64,000 nucleotides of DNA from Phycisphaerae bacterium (GTDB lineage Bacteria > Chloroflexota > Anaerolineae > 4572-78 > J111): positions 1 to 64,000 of the forward strand of contig JANQQF010000181.1 in assembly GCA_028285035.1 (NCBI GenBank). The letters are read 5' to 3'. The position numbers and the translations under genes are program-made. Below the pieces are notes generated by a model. That model was not told the origin of the DNA. It searched no databases and was given only the letters and a program-made list of their open reading frames with translations. Positions 7,181 to 15,799 of this stretch are shown here, piece by piece. Positions within the stretch are counted from its first letter, which is position 1. Each line of letters opens with the position of its first letter.

Positions 7181-10129
7181 TTACTGAGGAGCATCTCCCC
7201 AGGTGCCGTAATATCCTTCGCGGTCCATAATTTCACGCAGTTTCACAGCAGCTTCGTCCATGGCTTCCTGAACGCCTTTTTCACCAGACATGGCTTCCGA
7301 CAGGGCGACGCCGAGCACATTGACATTCATTTCATCCCATTGGGCCACGAGTGGCCGCCAATCGGGTTCAGCACACTCAAGCTGTTCCAAAATAACTTCG
7401 TATTCAGGAAACTGGGCCTGCAATTCAGGGTCATTCAGGGTCGATTTACGAACGGGTTCACCACCAATTTCAGCCAGCTTGCGGTCTTGCTCTTGGCTCG
7501 TGAGCCATTGCATAAAGAGGAAGGCAGCTTCAGGATTCTTGGCATTCGTTGGAATACCCAAAGCAAAGCCACCTGTTTCAGAACCACATTGTTTGGCAGT
7601 TGGGTGTAGAGCGTACCCCACCAAACCATCTACTCTAGATCGTTCAGGGTTGCGGGTCAAGGCCGCGATTTTGTGATGATCTAGGAACATTCCTACCTCT
7701 CCCTGCAAGAAGGTATTATGCGCATCACCAATGCCAAAGCTACCAACACCAGGCGGTGAGTTCTCAAAGATCGTTTTCAAGGTCTCAGCCGCAGCCACGC
7801 CTTCTGGGTTGTTTACAATCGGATTCCATAGATCGTCAAAGACACCCCCGCCATGTGGAGTCAAATGGAAGAGCCAGGCTGCTGTGATCTGGTGGCCAGT
7901 TGCCCCACGAGAGGTCATCCCATACACACCATCGACATTATCGGTGATGTACTGAGCCGTTTCTAACAACTCATCATAGGTTTCAGGCACTTTTAGGTTG
8001 TGCTCTTCAAAAATGTCTTTACGATAGGTTAGAATACTTGTTTCTGCGGCAAAGGGGATGCCGTACAGGGCCTGGGTCGGACCAGGGAGATAGGCTCGTC
8101 TGCCGCCGACTGCACCACCAGTCAGCAAGTAAGCCTCTACAAAGTCTTCTGGATTATAGTTGGGGTCAACCAGATCGGCCCTAGTAAAGAAGGGGGCCAG
8201 GGGTTGAATGAGACCTTTGTTTACATACTCAGTCTTCCACATCACCACCCAAGCGACCATATCGTAGTCACCACCATCTGGCTTACTCATCTCCAACACC
8301 TGCTTGTCGTGCATGCTCAGATACTGGATTGAGTCCACTTCAACATTGATGCCAGTCAATTCTTCAAACTCTGGAATTAACTCTTTAGCTTTTTCAAAGG
8401 GGGCCGTTGCGGGCCAACTCACCACAATCGTTGTACCTTCATAAGGTTTGTAACGATCTGCCGCAGTGGTGTAATACCCTTCACGGTCCATAATCTCACG
8501 AAGCTTGACGGCGGCTTCGTCAAGCGCCTCCTGAACACCTTTTTCACCAGACATAGCTTCTGATAGGGCGACGCCTAGCACATTGACGTTCATTTCATCC
8601 CATTGAGCAACCAGCGGTCGCCAATCGGGTTCGGCACACTCAAGCTGTTCTAGAATAACCTCGTATTCGGGGAATTGGGCTTGCAATTCGGGGTCGCTTA
8701 GCGTTGATTTACGGACAGGTTCGCCCCCAATTTCGGCCAGCTTGCGGTCTTGTTCTTTGCTCGTGAGCCATTGCATAAAGAGGAAGGCGGCTTCAGGATT
8801 CTTGGCGTTCGTTGGAATACCCAGAGCAAAACCACCCGTTTCAGAGCCACATTGTTTGGCGGTGGGGTGGAGAGCGTACCCCACTTTACCATCCACTCTA
8901 GAGCGTTCAGGATTGCGAGTCAAAGCAGCGATTTTGTGGTGATCCAGGAACATTCCCACCTCGCCCTGCAAGAATGTATTATGCGCATCACCTATACCAA
9001 AACTACCCACACCGGGCGGTGAGTTTTCAAAGATTGTTTTCAGGGTCTCAGCCGCAGCCACGCCCTCGGCGTTGTTCACAATCGGATTCCACTCATCATC
9101 AAAGATACCGCCACCATAGGGGGTCAAATGGAAGAGCCAGGCCGCTGTAATCTGGTGACCAGTTGCCCCGCGGGAGGTCATCCCATACACACCATCGACA
9201 TTATCGGTGATGTACTGAGCTGTCTCTAACAACTCATCATAGGTTTCAGGTACTTTCAGGTTGTGCTCTTCAAAGATATCTTTGCGATACGTCAGAATAC
9301 TTGTTTCTGCAGCAAAGGGGAGCCCATAGAGGGCCTGGGTTGGGCCGGGGAGGTAGGCTCGTTTACCACCTACCGCACCACCAGTCAGCAAGTAAGCCTC
9401 TATGAGGTCTTCTGGATCGTAGTTGGGATCGGCCAGTTTGGGGTCGGTGTAGAATGGGGCCAGGGGTTGAATGAGGCCTTTGTTTACATACTCGGTCTTC
9501 CACATCACCACCCAAGCGACCATATCGTAGTCACCGCCATCTGGCTTGCTCATCTCCAACACCTGCTTATCGTGCATGTTTAGGTACTGGATTGAATCCA
9601 CCTCGACATTGATCCCAGACAATGCTTCAAATTCTGGAATTAATTCTTTGGCTTTTTCAAAGGGAGCTGTTGCGGGCCAACTCACCACAAGCGTTGTGCC
9701 AGCATAGGGAGCATAGGGGTTGGTGTCACTGCTTGTCGGAGCCGTCTCTTCAGTGGCAGTAGCGGCTTCTTCTTTGGCCGCCTCGGCTTCAGCCATTGCA
9801 GCTTCAGCTTCGGCTTGGGCTTCTTCAGCCTGGGCTTGGGCTTCTTCAGCCGCAGCTTGCGCTTCAGCTAACTCTTCGGCATTGGCGTTTTCTGCTTCAG
9901 TAACCTTGGCTTCAGCAGTCGCCAAAGCAGCTTCAGCCTCAGTTTGGGCAGCTTCGGCCTCAGCCTGAGCCTCCGCAGCAGCGGCTTGGGCTGCTTCTAG
10001 CTCAGCTTGGGTAGCTGAGTCAACCTCTTGGACAGTCGGTTCAGCTGAAGAACAGGCAACTATTAATGTTGCTATTAGGAACAAAATTATGAAAAAACCG
10101 CATCGTTTCAAGAAATTCTTCTTCGTCAC
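7181..10129 (-). CDS. Lipoprotein with two tandem family 1 solute-binding domains
   Basis: 982 residues from a GTG at 10129 preceded by AAGGAGG; an upstream ATG in frame lacks an RBS. Residues 1-25 form a lipoprotein signal peptide with lipobox LIVAC and Cys26. Residues 27 to about 135 are an Ala/Glu-rich, probably coiled-coil tether. Two CUT1-type solute-binding domains follow, at about 141-553 and 562-974, each complete and about 94% identical (I count some 23 differences by eye). The usual family length is 400-450 residues with one domain. It delivers substrate to the 3611-5421 permeases. Both copies keep the protein sequence while their codons differ, so both appear to be under selection. 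Confidence 0.92.
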   Translation of the reverse strand: MTKKNFLKRCGFFIILFLIATLIVACSSAEPTVQEVDSATQAELEAAQAAAAEAQAEAEAAQTEAEAALATAEAKVTEAENANAEELAEAQAAAEEAQAQAEEAQAEAEAAMAEAEAAKEEAATATEETAPTSSDTNPYAPYAGTTLVVSWPATAPFEKAKELIPEFEALSGINVEVDSIQYLNMHDKQVLEMSKPDGGDYDMVAWVVMWKTEYVNKGLIQPLAPFYTDPKLADPNYDPEDLIEAYLLTGGAVGGKRAYLPGPTQALYGLPFAAETSILTYRKDIFEEHNLKVPETYDELLETAQYITDNVDGVYGMTSRGATGHQITAAWLFHLTPYGGGIFDDEWNPIVNNAEGVAAAETLKTIFENSPPGVGSFGIGDAHNTFLQGEVGMFLDHHKIAALTRNPERSRVDGKVGYALHPTAKQCGSETGGFALGIPTNAKNPEAAFLFMQWLTSKEQDRKLAEIGGEPVRKSTLSDPELQAQFPEYEVILEQLECAEPDWRPLVAQWDEMNVNVLGVALSEAMSGEKGVQEALDEAAVKLREIMDREGYYTTAADRYKPYEGTTIVVSWPATAPFEKAKELIPEFEELTGINVEVDSIQYLSMHDKQVLEMSKPDGGDYDMVAWVVMWKTEYVNKGLIQPLAPFFTRADLVDPNYNPEDFVEAYLLTGGAVGGRRAYLPGPTQALYGIPFAAETSILTYRKDIFEEHNLKVPETYDELLETAQYITDNVDGVYGMTSRGATGHQITAAWLFHLTPHGGGVFDDLWNPIVNNPEGVAAAETLKTIFENSPPGVGSFGIGDAHNTFLQGEVGMFLDHHKIAALTRNPERSRVDGLVGYALHPTAKQCGSETGGFALGIPTNAKNPEAAFLFMQWLTSQEQDRKLAEIGGEPVRKSTLNDPELQAQFPEYEVILEQLECAEPDWRPLVAQWDEMNVNVLGVALSEAMSGEKGVQEAMDEAAVKLREIMDREGYYGTWGDAPQ
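7208..8446 (-). repeat. Intragenic tandem duplication, copy 2 (C-terminal SBP domain)
   Basis: This block aligns without gaps to 8471-9709 at an offset of exactly 1263 bases (421 codons). Differences are spread along it and are mostly synonymous: a 52-base sample near the 3' end shows 8 changes. It encodes residues 562-974 of the lipoprotein. Confidence 0.93.
8471..9709 (-). repeat. Intragenic tandem duplication, copy 1 (N-terminal SBP domain)
   Basis: Partner of 7208-8446, encoding residues 141-553. The join between copies encodes a short TTAADRYK-type linker, so the second domain follows the first almost directly. Confidence 0.93.
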
Positions 10130-10247
10130 TGTATCCTCCTTAGAACATCGTTGTTTAAATTTCACATTTTGTTTTAAGTGATTTCAATTCCTGTATTTAC
10201 ATCACTATTTTTTGTTATCCACCTCCCATTCTTTGAAAGTTAAATTA

Positions 10248-10994
10248 TCAATAAATACTCGCCCCACCATCTAGCCTAAGTACCGCTCCGGTGACTTTGC
10301 GTGATTCATCACTGGCCAAATATAAAGCGAGGTTTGCCACATCCGCTGGTTCGGAAGGCCCTAGGAGTGACTTCTGATAAATTGGATTGTCTTCTTTTAT
10401 AAAGGCAGCAACTCGTTCTGTCAGAACGACACCAGGGGCCATTACATTGACTCTGATGTTTTCTTTGGCCCATTGCATTGCCATAGCGCGACTCATAGCC
10501 AAAACCCCACCTTTTGAGGCCGTATAGGCATCGGCCCCGTGGGTACCTATGACCGCTCGCAGGGATGAAATGTTGATGATTGAACCACCACCAGATTTCG
10601 ACATTTCGGGAATCACCCGTCGGCAACAAAGTAAGGTGCCATACAAATCGACTCGAATCGTGCGCCAAAATTCATCAAGGTCGAGATCGGTCACTGGTCC
10701 ATCTTTTGTAGAACCGCCGCCCGCACAGTTGAATAACACATCAATCTTGCCAAAGTGATCTAGGGCCTTGATAACTAGATCGTCAACACTTTTCTCATCG
10801 CTCACATCTCCACCCACAGCAATGGCTGTACCACCATTTCTCTCGATAAGAGCCACGGTGTCTTTGGCGGCCTCAAGATTGAAATCTGCAACGATCACGC
10901 TTGCACCCTCATGGGCAAATGTCAGCGCAGATGCACGTCCGATGCCGTTGCCACCCCCCGTAATTAGGGCTGACTTTGCTTGTAATCGACTCAT
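10248..10994 (-). CDS. Short-chain dehydrogenase/reductase (SDR)
   Basis: 248 residues, classical SDR. It has TGGGNGIGRAS for the dinucleotide, NCAGGG in place of NNAG, catalytic Ser in INISS, and the Tyr-Lys pair in AYTASKGG. The C-terminal LRLDGG is typical. Its ATG overlaps the previous SDR stop by 4 bases (ATGA), so the two are translationally coupled. With the adjacent SDR and the downstream transporter it probably oxidises an imported sugar or polyol. The substrate is not determinable. Confidence 0.9.
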   Translation of the reverse strand: MSRLQAKSALITGGGNGIGRASALTFAHEGASVIVADFNLEAAKDTVALIERNGGTAIAVGGDVSDEKSVDDLVIKALDHFGKIDVLFNCAGGGSTKDGPVTDLDLDEFWRTIRVDLYGTLLCCRRVIPEMSKSGGGSIINISSLRAVIGTHGADAYTASKGGVLAMSRAMAMQWAKENIRVNVMAPGVVLTERVAAFIKEDNPIYQKSLLGPSEPADVANLALYLASDESRKVTGAVLRLDGGASIY

Positions 10995-11770
10995 GACATA
11001 TTTCCTTCTCTCAGGCTGGGGGATAAAGTGACATCAACACCTCCAACGACTTGCTCAGTCGGTAGTAATTCTATGGTCAAGATATTTACATGGGGTGGGG
11101 CATTCAGGGCAAATAGGATCGCATTGGCAATATCTTCTGGTTGTAATTCCATCATCTTGCTTTGCCCCATCTGACTAAGCTTTTGGCGATCTCCTGCGGC
11201 AGCCTGATAAAATTCTGAAGCGACCCGACCGGGACAAATCTCTGTCACTCGGATACCCGAACCACGCAATTCGTAGCGAAGATTCTGGCTAAACTGATGG
11301 ATGGCTGATTTGGTCCCCCCATAAATAGCCGAAACCAACGTATGCAGGCCTGAAATTGAACCAATGTTGACAATGTGTCCACACCCGCGTTGTCGCATTC
11401 CAGGCACCGTGGTCAAGATTAGTTGAATAGGGGCGACGACATTAATGTCAAACGCTTCCTGGATCTGTGCAAAGTCTAGATCCTCCATTCCCGTAATACC
11501 ATGTCCAACACCAGCATTATTGATGATCACATCTGCCGCAAAATCTTGTAGCTCCGTTGAAATTTTATTAAGGTCACGCACGTCTACCACCAACCAATGA
11601 CATCCCGTCTTTTTTGACAACGCCTCCAACTGAGGCTGCCTGCGGGCCAAGGCCAATACCTCAAAACCGGATGCGGAAAGCGATTTAACGGTTGCTGCAC
11701 CGATTCCACTGGTTGCCCCAGTGACAATTGCTTTTTGAGATGCCAACTTGGTGACCATAAATTTTCCCAT
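10991..11770 (-). CDS. Short-chain dehydrogenase/reductase (SDR)
   Basis: 259 residues. The cofactor motif TGATSGIGAAT, NNAG in INNAGVG, Ser in NIGSISG and the YGGTKSA Tyr-Lys pair are all present. The start is ambiguous: ATG at 11770 (used here) or ATG at 11758; neither has a strong RBS. It is the first gene of the operon running to 3128 and is divergent from the SorC-type regulator, with a 22-bp palindrome in the shared promoter region. Confidence 0.88.
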   Translation of the reverse strand: MGKFMVTKLASQKAIVTGATSGIGAATVKSLSASGFEVLALARRQPQLEALSKKTGCHWLVVDVRDLNKISTELQDFAADVIINNAGVGHGITGMEDLDFAQIQEAFDINVVAPIQLILTTVPGMRQRGCGHIVNIGSISGLHTLVSAIYGGTKSAIHQFSQNLRYELRGSGIRVTEICPGRVASEFYQAAAGDRQKLSQMGQSKMMELQPEDIANAILFALNAPPHVNILTIELLPTEQVVGGVDVTLSPSLREGNMS

Positions 11771-11868
11771 TAGTTTGCAATGATGAGAGGCTTATTTTCA
11801 GGAATTCATGCCTCACATCAAGATTGACAATAATGTTTTAATAAATCAGAAAAGAAAATATTCCCGTA

Positions 11869-11890
11869 TATATGAAAATATTTTCATATA
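11869..11890. promoter_or_regulatory. Perfect 22-bp palindrome, candidate SorC-type operator
   Basis: The core TGAAAATATTTTCA at 11873-11886 extends to perfect 11-base arms. It sits about 100 bases upstream of the SDR operon and 160 upstream of the regulator. Related AAAATTTTC and AAATATTTTCA strings occur at 13190-13220, just after the regulator gene, which could be auxiliary sites. Assignment to the adjacent regulator is inference. Confidence 0.6.
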
Positions 11891-12050
11891 CAACATCCTA
11901 CATCACTTTCGTTTGTCTGTCAAAATTGATTTTGGTGAATTTGCAGCACCTTGAAATTTTGCCCAGTCGTTATTTTTTATTACAATGCCGATGGCTATTT
12001 GAGTAAAAATAGGTAAAATAAAAACCGACTGTAACAAGGAGCAAAAATAT

Positions 12051-13007
12051 ATGGAGAATCCTAGATATTCTCAAATGGTCAGAGCAGCTGAACTATACTA
12101 CGAACGCTATCTGGGCCAGCGCGAAATCGCCAAAATTCTTGGCAACTCTACTTCGACGGTTTCCCGATTATTGGTTGATGCTCGTGCAGCGGGCATCGTC
12201 GAAATCACTATCAATCGACCAATTGAAAAAATACCTGAATTATCAGAACGTTTACGAAAAGAATTTGATCTCCGTGACGCGGTGGTTGTGAGGGGGTCAC
12301 CTATTCATGAAAATGGGCTACGTATTGTGGGTGAGGCAGCTTCAGAATTGTTGCTAAGCATTATCGAGGACAACATGATCATTGGTATCAGTTGGGGACC
12401 GCCAACCTACCATTTGGTTCAGGCCCTACCTGACACCCCAATGCAAGGGATCAAGGTCATCCAAATGTTAGGCAGTTTAGGCGAGGGTGATCCAGCAGTT
12501 GATGGCCCTGAGTTGGCCTTGCGGTTGGCCGAACGGTTTCACGGCAAGTATCGCACGGTCCAATCTCCGGCTGTGGTTGAGAGTAAAGCATTTTGCCAAA
12601 TGCTACTGCAACAGCCTCAAATTCGGGAAACCCTGGAACAGGCCTCACGGGCCAAAGTGATGATAACGGGTATTGGTTCCGTCGCTGACGAAGGATCGGG
12701 CTTGGAGCGGGCTGGTTATATGACTAAAGAGGAGCGATTGGACTATTTGGCTGGAGGGGCAATCGGTCACTTGATGGCCAAGATGTTTGACATCAATGGT
12801 AATGAGATTGATAGCTATAACGAGCGCGTGGTAGCAATGTCATTTGATCATCTTCGCCAAGCTGAGTGGTCAATTTGTATTTGTGAAGCACCATGGAAAG
12901 CCCCGGCGGTGTTGGGAGCCTTACGAGGACGATTTTTCAATACGCTCGTTATCGATGAAGAAACCACACTTGAAGTTTTACGTCTAGCCCAGAAGGCCAA
13001 CGGCTAG
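12051..13007 (+). CDS. SorC/DeoR-family sugar-binding transcriptional regulator
   Basis: 318 residues with AAGGAG upstream of the ATG. The N-terminal HTH is at residues 15-45 (YLGQREIAKILGNSTSTVSR). The C-terminal part is the SorC sugar-binding domain, with GISWGPPTYHL and later ITGIGSVAD and GAIGHLMAKMFD, which normally binds a phosphorylated sugar or sugar acid. It is divergent from the SDR/SBP/sulfatase operon, its likely target. Confidence 0.9.
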   Translation: MENPRYSQMVRAAELYYERYLGQREIAKILGNSTSTVSRLLVDARAAGIVEITINRPIEKIPELSERLRKEFDLRDAVVVRGSPIHENGLRIVGEAASELLLSIIEDNMIIGISWGPPTYHLVQALPDTPMQGIKVIQMLGSLGEGDPAVDGPELALRLAERFHGKYRTVQSPAVVESKAFCQMLLQQPQIRETLEQASRAKVMITGIGSVADEGSGLERAGYMTKEERLDYLAGGAIGHLMAKMFDINGNEIDSYNERVVAMSFDHLRQAEWSICICEAPWKAPAVLGALRGRFFNTLVIDEETTLEVLRLAQKANG

Positions 13008-13347
13008 TATATCTCCATTAGCAGTAACCACGTTGTATACCCTGCACTATCATCTCATGCTCAGCAGCCAAGTCACTTGAATTTGCTACTCGGGACACTC
13101 TCATAAATAGCTTATGAGGGTATCCTGAGACAAGTGGTCTTTGTACAACAGAGATATTTCAGGCAACACTATTGCCTCAACATTTCGGGAAAATTTTCAT
13201 TACACCAAAAATATTTTCAAGAAGATTTGACAACAATAGTCTTCTCGGTTACGATGACTGCAATTATTCCCGTAAACAGAAGAATAATTGCAGTTCAATA
13301 CACCGCACATTAAAAATTGAATTATTAATGATAATCAACATAGATAA
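13008..13347. other. Intergenic region, no gene
   Basis: 340 bases between the SorC regulator and the VOC gene, which converge. It is AT-rich and contains the strong hairpin at 13089-13129 and SorC-palindrome-like strings near 13190-13220. A 64-codon frame at 13172 has no family features and I do not call it. Confidence 0.7.
13089..13129. terminator. 18-bp stem hairpin after the SorC regulator
   Basis: Arms 13089-13106 and 13112-13129 pair with one mismatch and two G-U pairs around a 5-base loop (ATAGC). It begins 82 bases past the regulator stop. There is no clear U-run, so it may end or protect convergent transcripts. Confidence 0.65.
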
Positions 13348-13770
13348 TTATGGGAATGGCTCGTAAACCAACTCAATCATGTGCCCATCAGGATCATATA
13401 GATACAGTTGGGTGGCACCGTCACCGCGTTCACGTGGCGGTGAGACCAACGATATGTTGTGTTCGGCAAGTGTTTGCAATGTTTGGTCGAGGTTGCGGAT
13501 GCTAAAACACATGTGACGAGCGAAGGTGATGTCACGCTCTGGCTTGTCGGCACGTGGTTCATTTACGGGATCGCCCGATATCTGTCGAGCTTCACTGCTG
13601 TGGATGGTGTGTACCTCACATCCATTTTTACGAAACCATTGTCCCGCAAATGTGAATGTTTTCGGTCGCGACACTTCTTCCATCCCCAAAATATCACAAT
13701 AAAAATGGCGCGATGCCTCTAAATCTTGGACGACAATGCTACAATGGTGGAGTGAGATTAGTTCGATCAT
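13348..13770 (-). CDS. VOC (glyoxalase/bleomycin-resistance) family protein
   Basis: 140 residues, one VOC module. It opens LHHCSIVVQDLEASRHFYCDILGM, has a central FARHMCFSIRNLD, and ends LYLYDPDGHMIELVYEP. The His and Glu positions for a metal site are present. Members include lactoylglutathione lyase, epimerases and extradiol dioxygenases; the reaction here is unknown. It is the last gene of the second CUT1 operon, 3 bases after the permease stop. Confidence 0.85.
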   Translation of the reverse strand: MIELISLHHCSIVVQDLEASRHFYCDILGMEEVSRPKTFTFAGQWFRKNGCEVHTIHSSEARQISGDPVNEPRADKPERDITFARHMCFSIRNLDQTLQTLAEHNISLVSPPRERGDGATQLYLYDPDGHMIELVYEPFP

Positions 13771-13773
13771 TTT

Positions 13774-14631
13774 TTATTTTACCGCCCCCATCGTCATCCC
13801 TTCCACGAAGTAGCGACGAATAGCGTAGGCCATAATCAACATCGGGACCATCACAATAATTCCAGCAGCCGACATCTGCTCCCACGGCACATCACGTTCA
13901 CCTACTACATTGACCAAACCGACAATAACGGTCCGAGTTTTGGCCGAGGTAAGCAGTAAGGCGTAGAGGAACTCATTCCAGGCTAGGAGGAAGGCAAACA
14001 CCGAGGCGGTGATAATCCCGGGCATTGCCAGCGGCATTGTGATGTAACGCAAGATACCGAACTCGGTACAGCCATCAACCAAGGCCGCTTCCTCGATTTC
14101 ATTGGGTAGGGTATCGATAAAGCCATAGAGCAGCCACATCGCAAAAGGAACGGTCCGGGTCAGGTTGACGACGGTAATCGCTGTGTAGGTATCGAGCAAT
14201 TGCAATTCCCGGAAGATGTTGAAGTAGGGTAGCACCATAACTACCGGCGGGAAGAACTGGGTTGAAAGGACCAAAACCAGCAGCAGCCGTTTACCTGGTA
14301 TTCGAAATCGTGAGAGGGCATAAGCCCCAGAAGTTGCCAGCGGAATAGTGATGATAACTACGGCGATACAAATGATCAAACTGTTGATGACCAAATCCCC
14401 AAAGTTAAAGGCATCGGAGAACAGGATGCGAAAGTTCTCAAGCGTGGGGGGGAAGATGACCGTCGGCTTGGTCACATCAATAGGGCGTTTGAAGGCCGAG
14501 ATAGTTATCCAAAAAATAGGAAACATCACGAACACAAGGATACCAGCCAGCGACAAATAATATAACAGTCGATTGACCATATCTCGATTGCGCCGCTGAG
14601 CACTTGACATAGTTGCAATAGTGTTTGTCAT
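13774..14631 (-). CDS. CUT1 ABC sugar transporter permease, MalG type
   Basis: 285 residues, six helices, EAA loop EEAALVDGCTEFGILRYITM, and the family tail EGMTMGAVK. The gap to the partner permease is 4 bases. It works with the 14636-15499 product and the SBP at 15800-17323. No ATPase is encoded in the operon. Confidence 0.92.
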   Translation of the reverse strand: MTNTIATMSSAQRRNRDMVNRLLYYLSLAGILVFVMFPIFWITISAFKRPIDVTKPTVIFPPTLENFRILFSDAFNFGDLVINSLIICIAVVIITIPLATSGAYALSRFRIPGKRLLLVLVLSTQFFPPVVMVLPYFNIFRELQLLDTYTAITVVNLTRTVPFAMWLLYGFIDTLPNEIEEAALVDGCTEFGILRYITMPLAMPGIITASVFAFLLAWNEFLYALLLTSAKTRTVIVGLVNVVGERDVPWEQMSAAGIIVMVPMLIMAYAIRRYFVEGMTMGAVK

Positions 14632-14635
14632 GATA

Positions 14636-15499
14636 TTAGTCCAATAGTATACGTGAGTAAAGGTACGCCAGACCGATCAGGACGACGGTCATCAACATCG
14701 ATAGAGCCGAGGCGTAGCCCATATCAAAAACCTGAAAGCCAACCCGGTAGACAAAGTAGTTGAGCGTTTCCGTCGCCCGACCGGGTCCACCAGCAGTCAT
14801 CGTTTGTACCACATCAAACATACGGATGCTAAACAATGTCACCAACAGGGTTACAATAAAGATCATTGGCCGCAGCAGTGGCATGGTGATGCTCAAAAAG
14901 ATACGCACGGGGGAGGCTCCATCAACACGAGCCGCCTCAAAAATTTCGGGTGAGATGTTATTAAGCGACCCCAATAGCATCAAGCCCGACAATGGTCCCC
15001 ACGACCAGAACACGGGGACACAGAGCCAAAAAAGCGCTGTTCCAGGGTTACCGAGCCACAACACATCTTGAATGGGCGGGAATAAAAAATCGAGAATGAC
15101 ATCAAAGATTCCTTGGTCAGCCAGCAACATAAAGCGGAATGAGTAGCCGCGTAGCGTTAGGCTAATAGCGAATGGAAAAATCAGGAGCGCCTTGATAATA
15201 CCGCTGGCAAAATTGGTGCGCTGTAGCGTAATCGCACAAAAAACGCCAATCGCGATTGAGAAAAACACGGTAATAACAGTGTAATAAAATGTAATAATGA
15301 CGGAGTTTATGAAATTTTCATCGGTAAAAGCCCGTAGGTAATTATCAAGACCAACATAAGGACCAGGAGTTAGCGAGCGCGTGATTTGCCACTCTTGGAA
15401 GCTCAAGTTGATCACGGAAATAACAGGTAGAATGGTCGTTAGAACAATAACCAATAGGCCGGGGAATAGTAGAGCATATTTTATGTTTGAGGTTCGCAT
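14636..15499 (-). CDS. CUT1 ABC sugar transporter permease, MalF type
   Basis: 287 residues with six helices and the EAA loop FEAARVDGASPVRIFLSITM. GAGGAT precedes the ATG. The gene is separated from the SBP gene by 300 bases that hold three inverted repeats, which probably lower permease expression relative to the SBP. Confidence 0.92.
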   Translation of the reverse strand: MRTSNIKYALLFPGLLVIVLTTILPVISVINLSFQEWQITRSLTPGPYVGLDNYLRAFTDENFINSVIITFYYTVITVFFSIAIGVFCAITLQRTNFASGIIKALLIFPFAISLTLRGYSFRFMLLADQGIFDVILDFLFPPIQDVLWLGNPGTALFWLCVPVFWSWGPLSGLMLLGSLNNISPEIFEAARVDGASPVRIFLSITMPLLRPMIFIVTLLVTLFSIRMFDVVQTMTAGGPGRATETLNYFVYRVGFQVFDMGYASALSMLMTVVLIGLAYLYSRILLD

Positions 15500-15513
15500 T
15501 TTATCCTCGGTTT

Positions 15514-15554
15514 CAAACCGCCAAACCTCAAAGAGAATGATGTTTGGCGGTTTG
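15514..15554. terminator. 13-bp perfect inverted repeat just before the MalF-type permease
   Basis: Arms CAAACCGCCAAAC (15514-15526) and GTTTGGCGGTTTG (15542-15554) enclose 15 bases. The core resembles the palindrome at 7132-7167 (CAAACCGC-AA-CCTC on both), suggesting a related element at the same operon position. Confidence 0.75.
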
Positions 15555-15691
15555 GATAGTTGGAGGTGGGAGATGAGAGATTGACCATTTATCTAAACAC
15601 ATACGGCAACCCCAAATCTCCTAACCTCCCAATCGCCTACAAAATGGGTCTTCAACTAGTAATTAAACAAATCCAGTGTTTCGCAGTTACT

Positions 15692-15739
15692 AGTATTTCG
15701 CTGCATAAATAGAGCAACTGTTACTAAGAGCGAAATACT
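15692..15739. terminator. 11-bp perfect inverted repeat between SBP and permease
   Basis: Arms AGTATTTCGCT (15692-15702) and AGCGAAATACT (15729-15739) enclose 26 bases. It is the second of three hairpins in this gap. Confidence 0.7.
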
Positions 15740-15742
15740 TAA

Positions 15743-15794
15743 ACAGTTGGGCGTTGAGATGTTCGTTACTGTATAGCTATCTACGCCCAACTGT
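15743..15794. terminator. 12-bp perfect inverted repeat directly after the SBP stop
   Basis: Arms ACAGTTGGGCGT (15743-15754) and ACGCCCAACTGT (15783-15794) enclose 28 bases. It begins 5 bases downstream of the SBP stop codon on the minus strand, the place expected for a 3'-end protecting hairpin. Confidence 0.75.
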
Positions 15795-15799
15795 ACTAG

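Noticed and set aside
9720..9968. Plus-strand Ala/Ser-rich frame opposite the first SBP gene
   Set aside because: It is the mirror of the Ala/Glu tether codons of the lipoprotein; composition explains the open frame and there is no RBS.
7181..10129. SBP duplication as an assembly artefact
   Set aside because: The two copies differ by many synonymous changes and some 23 residues across a gap-free alignment, which a simple assembly duplication would not create.
13172..13366. Small plus-strand frame in the gap after the SorC regulator
   Set aside because: AT-rich, no RBS, Asn/Ile-rich composition and no recognisable motif.
15500..15799. Possible CRISPR-like array from several repeats
   Set aside because: The repeats are inverted, differ from each other and have no regular spacing; no cas genes are nearby.
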